This document shows positions 59,299 through 64,000 of a DNA stretch of 64,000 bases, piece after piece. A model generated the notes under the pieces. That model had not been told where the DNA came from and did not search any database. It saw nothing but the letters and a program-made list of their open reading frames with translations. The stretch covers positions 7,259,001 to 7,323,000 of the forward strand of contig NC_068573.1 of NCBI RefSeq assembly GCF_025698545.1, in the 5' to 3' direction. The DNA is from Gossypium raimondii (taxonomy: Eukaryota > Streptophyta > Magnoliopsida > Malvales > Malvaceae). Position numbers and translations under genes: made by a program. Each line of letters starts with the position of its first letter. The stretch's first letter is position 1.

Positions 59299-59985
59299 TA
59301 TCTAAGGTGACCATTCAATCTAATTGAGTAAAAAATTTTAAGTTAATCGAGTTAATTGGTCTTATTTTATCATTTTAATTCGATTTGAAATGACTTTGAA
59401 TCAAGTAAGTGAAATGAAATTCAAGTCAAGTCAAACCGAGTGAAATTATTTGCTTGAAATTACAAAATTAAACAATTTAAATTAAAATTTTGTTATAGTA
59501 TAACTAATTCCATGTTAGAGCACATAAATTTGAAATCATATATATTTAAAAACTCTTTGAAAGCAAAATAAGAAAAAAAAACACGTCAACTTCAATCATT
59601 AATTAACTTATTTATGTCCCCAAAATTATTATTTTAGAAAATTGAACTTTCTTTATATTTTTAAAAAATATATAATTTATTAAAAATAAATTTTGAAATT
59701 TTTATAAATATTTTGAATTTTAAAAATTATTTTGATTTTTTTGTAATTATTGTTTAGAGAGACACCAATTTGCTTATTTCCAAAATTGATAGGGATCAAA
59801 GGGTATTTATACCAATTTGTTATTCGAATTATTCGAGTTAATCGAATTGTATAATTCAACTCGATTTGAACTCAAAACTAGAATTACTTATTTAAGTTGA
59901 CTAAAAAACCGAATAACTCGTTTTGATTAACTCAAAATTTGATTTTTTTATTTTTTAATCGAATTAAGTTTTGCTTACCCCTATG
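59299..59985. mobile_element. Non-autonomous DNA-transposon-like remnant
   Basis: The left end TAAGGTGACCATTCAATCT and the reverse complement of the right end (TAGGGGTAAGCAAAACTTAA) are weakly inverted, and both halves carry GAGTTAATCGA/CGAATTAAG-type phrases pointing inward (59345, 59829). It resembles a common cotton repeat ending in GCTTACCCCTA. It is decayed, with no coding frame. Confidence 0.45.
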
Positions 59986-60020
59986 TGTGTCAACTAATAT
60001 TTTATTAACCAACACACTTA

Positions 60021-60066
60021 TGCCTTGTTTGGTTATAATGTAATGCCTTGTTTGGTTATAATGTAA
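60021..60066. repeat. 23-bp tandem duplication
   Basis: TGCCTTGTTTGGTTATAATG followed by TAA, twice in a row without mismatch. CCTTGTTTGGTT is a common MITE terminal motif. Confidence 0.95.
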
Positions 60067-60890
60067 TAACATGAGGAAAAATCTTATTTATTACTGTTGA
60101 TAAAATGTACAACAAAAGAGGACGTAGGGAGGCTGTAAGGAGGAGTATGTAGTGGTGTTAAAAAGGCTGTTTCATTTAGAGAGCCGGAGAGTCGAAAATA
60201 GACAAGAGGATAGACTGATTATTGGGGGAGATGAAGATTGCTCAGAGTGTATTCAAGGCTCTGAAGGTTGATCCTTTATTTATCGTTGGAAGGGTATTTA
60301 TAGGAGATGTCCTCTTGTCCTGTAGTGTGATATGGCAGGCTGTTATAATGGACAGTAGATATACTGGCATAGTGTACATGAGGTTTAGAGGTAGTGGTCC
60401 CAAATAGTACGAGGTTGTTATTCTTTGATGGGGCACACTCGTCCTTAGGGGTGTGTTCACACCTAGAGAAGTGTTTGCACCTAAGAAGTAAGTGCTTGAT
60501 GAGGTAGCTAATTGAGCGGGCGGCCTTATTTTAAGAGCAGATGGACAAAGTCCCTCTCGACAAAGAGTGAATGGTCCGAGCTCTTAGTTGAGAGCAAAAG
60601 GAGGGTTAAGTGAAGAGAGTGAGTGACCTAGCTTCTAAAGATGCCCGGTTAGGGGGATCCAATAATAGAGAGAATAAAGGTTGATTTTGGTAGCTCTTTA
60701 AGCTGGCAAGAGTCCAAACTCTAGATGGGTATAACAATAGCCCCCCCAATCGAGAGGTAGGTTATAAAGTGGCCTGCCTTGAAGACACTTGTTCTTATGA
60801 GTGACAACGGATGGTCTGAAACGAGTAGGGTCTAGGAGTTTTAGGGGTATTTTGGAAATTTTTTCCTTAGAGTGTTCGGAATTTTGTGAC
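60067..60890. other. Unclassified, possibly retroelement-derived sequence
   Basis: More GC-rich than its neighbours, with GGGGTGTGTTCACACC, AGAGAAGTGTTTGCACC and, at 60732, CAATAGCCCCCCCAATCG. There is no convincing coding frame: the open frames at 60222-60460 on both strands lack family features. It may be an old LTR or internal region. Confidence 0.35.
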
Positions 60891-61201
60891 ATGGTTTATC
60901 GGTAATATTTTTAATTATTGTTTTTAGAAAATTAAATCAATTTCTAAAAATGATTTTTAAATACCTTTAATTTTGAAAATAGGACTGATTTGCAAAAAAG
61001 TCAAAACTGTGAGTCTTTATGTTGCAATTAAACCAAATTTTAATTACCAACCTATTTCTTCTTTCCCGCCTGCAATTTTGACGTTAACTCTTCCCAAAAC
61101 TTGTGTTTGTCATCCCTTGATTTTTCTCTTGCTATTCTAATCAACTTTGAACTCCAATTCCTAATCCTATTTGATTTCTATCACCCTTGAACCTTAAACC
61201 T

Positions 61202-61213
61202 CTATAAAAGACC
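61202..61213 (+). promoter_or_regulatory. TATA box in the LTR
   Basis: CTATAAAAGACC, a strong TATA match about 300 bp into the inferred LTR. Confidence 0.45.
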
Positions 61214-63319
61214 AATAAAACACTCAAAAATACCATAGTTCCTCAATTGTCAAGCTTTCGGGTTTTTCGGGTTTTCAATCAAACACTCAGTTTTTCATCA
61301 ACTAAGGTAACGATTTATCTTCCTATTAGTTTTAAATGTTATTTAGTCTTTAAAACCAAGTTTTTAGCCATTAAGTTGCATGTTTTAAATAAAAGTCGAA
61401 AAACGGGTCTTTAATGGTGAATTTTAGGTTTATGGATAAAAATGTGGTTTCAAAGTGTTTTTCAACTTGTTTTAATGTGGTTAGAAAGATTTCTTGAGTT
61501 TTAATTAATTTTAAGAAAATAGCCATAAAACATGTTGAAAAAGTTAATTTATTAAACCGAGTAGTTTTGTGTAGTTTAAATGTTGAAAATTGGTCATAGG
61601 CAAATTATAAGATGAACGAAATTGGTTTTAGGTGAAAAGATTAAGTTTAGATTGAGATATTCGAATTTAAAGTTTGCTATGTTATAAGTTTCGGTTACAT
61701 GAGAACTTAGTTTAGGCTTATGTTTTGTATGCTTGTAATGATTCATTGGCTGATTTTTGGATGTATTGTTGTGTGAATTTGTTGTTAAAGTTCCGGATTC
61801 GATAGAACCTTCTACTAGTAGTGATAAAGGCAAGGAAAAGCTAGTTTGAGCTTTTGGCTTTTCGGCGAAAACGTGATTGGTGAGTGTTTGGAATAATTAC
61901 TTGTGGACATGATTCAATGCATTATTTAGGAATTCAATAGTAGCTTAAACCCCTACTATAAATTCCGAGTGTAAGTTTCCCATACATATGCTTATCTTGT
62001 GATTTATGTGCTTATGTGAATGTGAATATGATGAGATGCTATAACATGTGATATGTGGATATGATAATTATTATGTAAAGTGCAATTATATACATGAAAT
62101 AAATGTGTAATTTATATGTTATATGACTATGTTAGTTTTTTGCAAAAGATGTTAATATACAGTGATAGTACACAGATACTCGATAAGAGTTATGTGTTGT
62201 TTTTGGATATTTTGGCATTTTGATCTTGGAACCATTGGATATAGTTGGCATGTCATAGGATTGTGAGTACTCACCTATATGTACAGTGATTTTGGGCGTT
62301 GAGGCCTTGGGACATGTTGGAGGGATAATGGAATGTGAGCTAAGCTCCATACAACGGGACATGTGAGGGGAAATAAGGAGTGTTAGCTTTATGCTTCACT
62401 TACGGGACATGTTTGACTCTATGAGTTTATGTTTGGTGTGTTGGAGATCCGCGTTTCCAATGAGTGATGATAGAGCTCACTTTTATGTTTCATAGCTCAA
62501 GTGCCAAATTATCTATAAATATGATTGTGTGTATTGTGATATATGCCTAAACGAGGATGTATGCCTAAACGAGGATGTGGTTGCTATTCAAATTATCTTA
62601 AATTATGAATATATGTATATTGTGATATGTGTTTATATGACATGTGACCATTATGCAATTTATCTATAAACCTATTTTTGAATATTATGACATATGATTG
62701 AATGTTAGGTGTTTATATACGTAATAGGATATTTACTTAAAAGTGAATATGTTTACCATGTACAAGAACTAATAAAAATGCACGAATAAGTATATTATGA
62801 CACTAAAGTTGGAAATGATAAGGTTATACTATATGGTTGTTTTGTTAATGCTTGATGAACTGTTTGCATGATAGGTGTTCTAGGCATTCACTGAGATTGT
62901 TAAGCCCACTCCCTTCTTTAACCATTGCAGATTAGTTGTGTGTCGGTGTGAGCGGCGGTGGTTTCCAAAAGGTGATCCAAGCAAGACTTTTGCATTATTT
63001 TGTAGGTATTCTACTTTCTTACTTATGTTTTGGGAAAAAGGCAATGTGGTAGACTTGTTTAGTTGTATGATATGTTTGGGATATTTACTGACTTTGTTAA
63101 TTTGTTTTTAGAAATTTGCAAGTTTATGTGGTTGCATATGTTCATGAATTTAAATGATGATTTGATGTATCTTGTTTGGACTCGTTTAGACTATTTGAAA
63201 TGATAAGTTTAGCTGTAGGTTGATTATTTATCGAAGCAAGCGATGCATGATACTTAGAATTTGATTTGGAATGAGTTCATTGCTTATGTATGTTGCATTT
63301 TGATATCCAGAGGCAGAGG

Positions 63320-63560
63320 TATCGATATTCGAGATTTAAAATTGATACCTATGTGTTTTAAATTGTGCTGGGAGTCAGAATAGAGATTTGGTATCGATAG
63401 ATTTGCTCGAGTATCGATACTCGGGGGCAAAATTATCGATACTTGTACAATGGTACCGATATTTTCCAACAGTTGGGTTTTTAATCGAGAAACAAAATGT
63501 AAGTGTGGTATAGCTTTTCCAAGTGGTATCGATACCACTTAGAGAAAATATCGATACCCT
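63320..63560. repeat. Cluster of ATCGAT palindromes
   Basis: Six ATCGAT sites in about 240 bp (63321, 63393, 63413, 63435, 63528 and 63549), most within TATCGATA(C/T). One lies in a perfect 20-bp palindrome, AAGTGGTATCGATACCACTT, at 63521-63540. TACCGATA and TATCAATAC variants lie between them. Confidence 0.9.
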
Positions 63561-63828
63561 AGTACCAGTATCAATACATATGAATATTTTTTTTGAATTT
63601 TTCTAAATGACCCTTACGCATGTTTTTAACCGTATGTAAGACTGATTAACGAACAAATTGCATGTAACATTGTTAATTAACTATTTGGATGACTTAAAAC
63701 TTATTTGGCTTAACAAAAGATGTTCATTTTACTTGAATCTACTTCCTATTTAATGTAAATGAGTCGAGATGGTGGTGTGGCATCCCGTATTCGGGCCTGG
63801 TGACTAGGCCGGGTATAGGGTGTTATAG

Positions 63829-64000
63829 GGTGGTTTAACCAAGCTATGGAATATGGAGGGTTTCTCTTATGCATATTCTAGTGTCATGGGTTGCGCAATT
63901 TAAGTTTGTGACACTAGAAGGTTTGCCATAAATGCAAGGCTGCATTAAGTGCACTTCGGGAGTTGTGTCAAACTGACAGGTGGAAAATACATCTTTAGTT
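63829..64000. other. Sequence after the LTR end, no gene
   Basis: GGGTGGTTTAACCAAGCTAT follows the LTR end. A PBS would be expected within a few bases if an internal region follows, but no clear TGGTATCAGAGC-type site is seen, so this may be a solo LTR flank or an element using another primer. The window ends here. Confidence 0.35.

Larger units (their letters stand above)
60891..63828 (+). repeat. Long Ty3/gypsy-type LTR, start approximate
   Basis: Ends GCCGGGTATAGGGTGTTATA at 63828, the sense end of this LTR class (GGGTGTTACA with one change), preceded by GGCATCCCGTATTCGGGCCT. A TATA box (CTATAAAAGACC, 61202-61213) in the same direction supports plus orientation. The left boundary is not clear and is set where the GC-richer block ends. 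It contains a cluster of ATCGAT palindromes. No coding frame. Confidence 0.5.

Noticed and set aside
60222..60460. Open frames on both strands in the unclassified block
   Set aside because: Short, overlapping on opposite strands and without recognisable motifs.

Overview
This is plant nuclear DNA, most likely from a cotton relative (Gossypium, Malvaceae). Genes have several short GT-AG introns, intergenic DNA is AT-rich, and most of the window is nested LTR retrotransposons whose long LTRs (TGTAACA...TGTTACA termini) and Tat/Ogre-type pol with an extra upstream ORF look typical of cotton. The genus call is inference from remembered families, not from a search.

Four host genes can be modelled exon by exon with every splice phase closing: a WAT1-related/UMAMIT-type EamA transporter (5297-7168, +, 7 exons, 353 aa); the catalytic chain of chloroplast ferredoxin-thioredoxin reductase (47865-51657, +, 6 exons, 145 aa, complete CPC-x16-CPC-x8-CHC cluster signature); a SAM-domain protein (53488-55779, +, 7 exons, 284 aa); and a GASA/snakin-type gibberellin-regulated protein with a proline-rich spacer (58228-59143, -, 4 exons, 190 aa). 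They do not form a pathway and each looks independently transcribed.

Layout. 1-5016: decayed Ty1/copia element on the minus strand whose U3 end lies 280 bp upstream of the transporter. 7170-10520: intergenic DNA with a foldback MITE, an RNase H remnant of a LINE-type element and an unclassified repeat. 10522-17208: several Ty3/gypsy LTR pieces, one with its primer-binding site. 17209-33215: a 5'-truncated Tat/Ogre-type Ty3/gypsy element (extra ORF, gag, PR, RT-RH, second RNase H, INT, 44-bp tandem array, 3' LTR), interrupted by a solo LTR with a perfect target-site duplication (TSD). 33216-36710: a doubly truncated endogenous pararetrovirus-like (Caulimoviridae) fragment. 38902-45379: a solo LTR with another solo LTR nested inside, both with perfect 5-bp TSDs. 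45380-47780: AT-rich DNA with a GC-rich island between direct repeats. 47780-59150: the gene island with small MITEs. 59299-64000: a MITE-like remnant and a further long LTR.

No CRISPR array, operon, rRNA or tRNA gene was seen. I do not see a convincing new multi-gene system. The most interesting pattern is that several apparently unrelated long LTRs each carry a mid-LTR array of short hairpin-forming repeats, in one case with stems that co-vary between alternating units. Also worth a second look are the pararetrovirus fragment, a cluster of ATCGAT palindromes in the last LTR, and the direct repeats around a GC-rich island.
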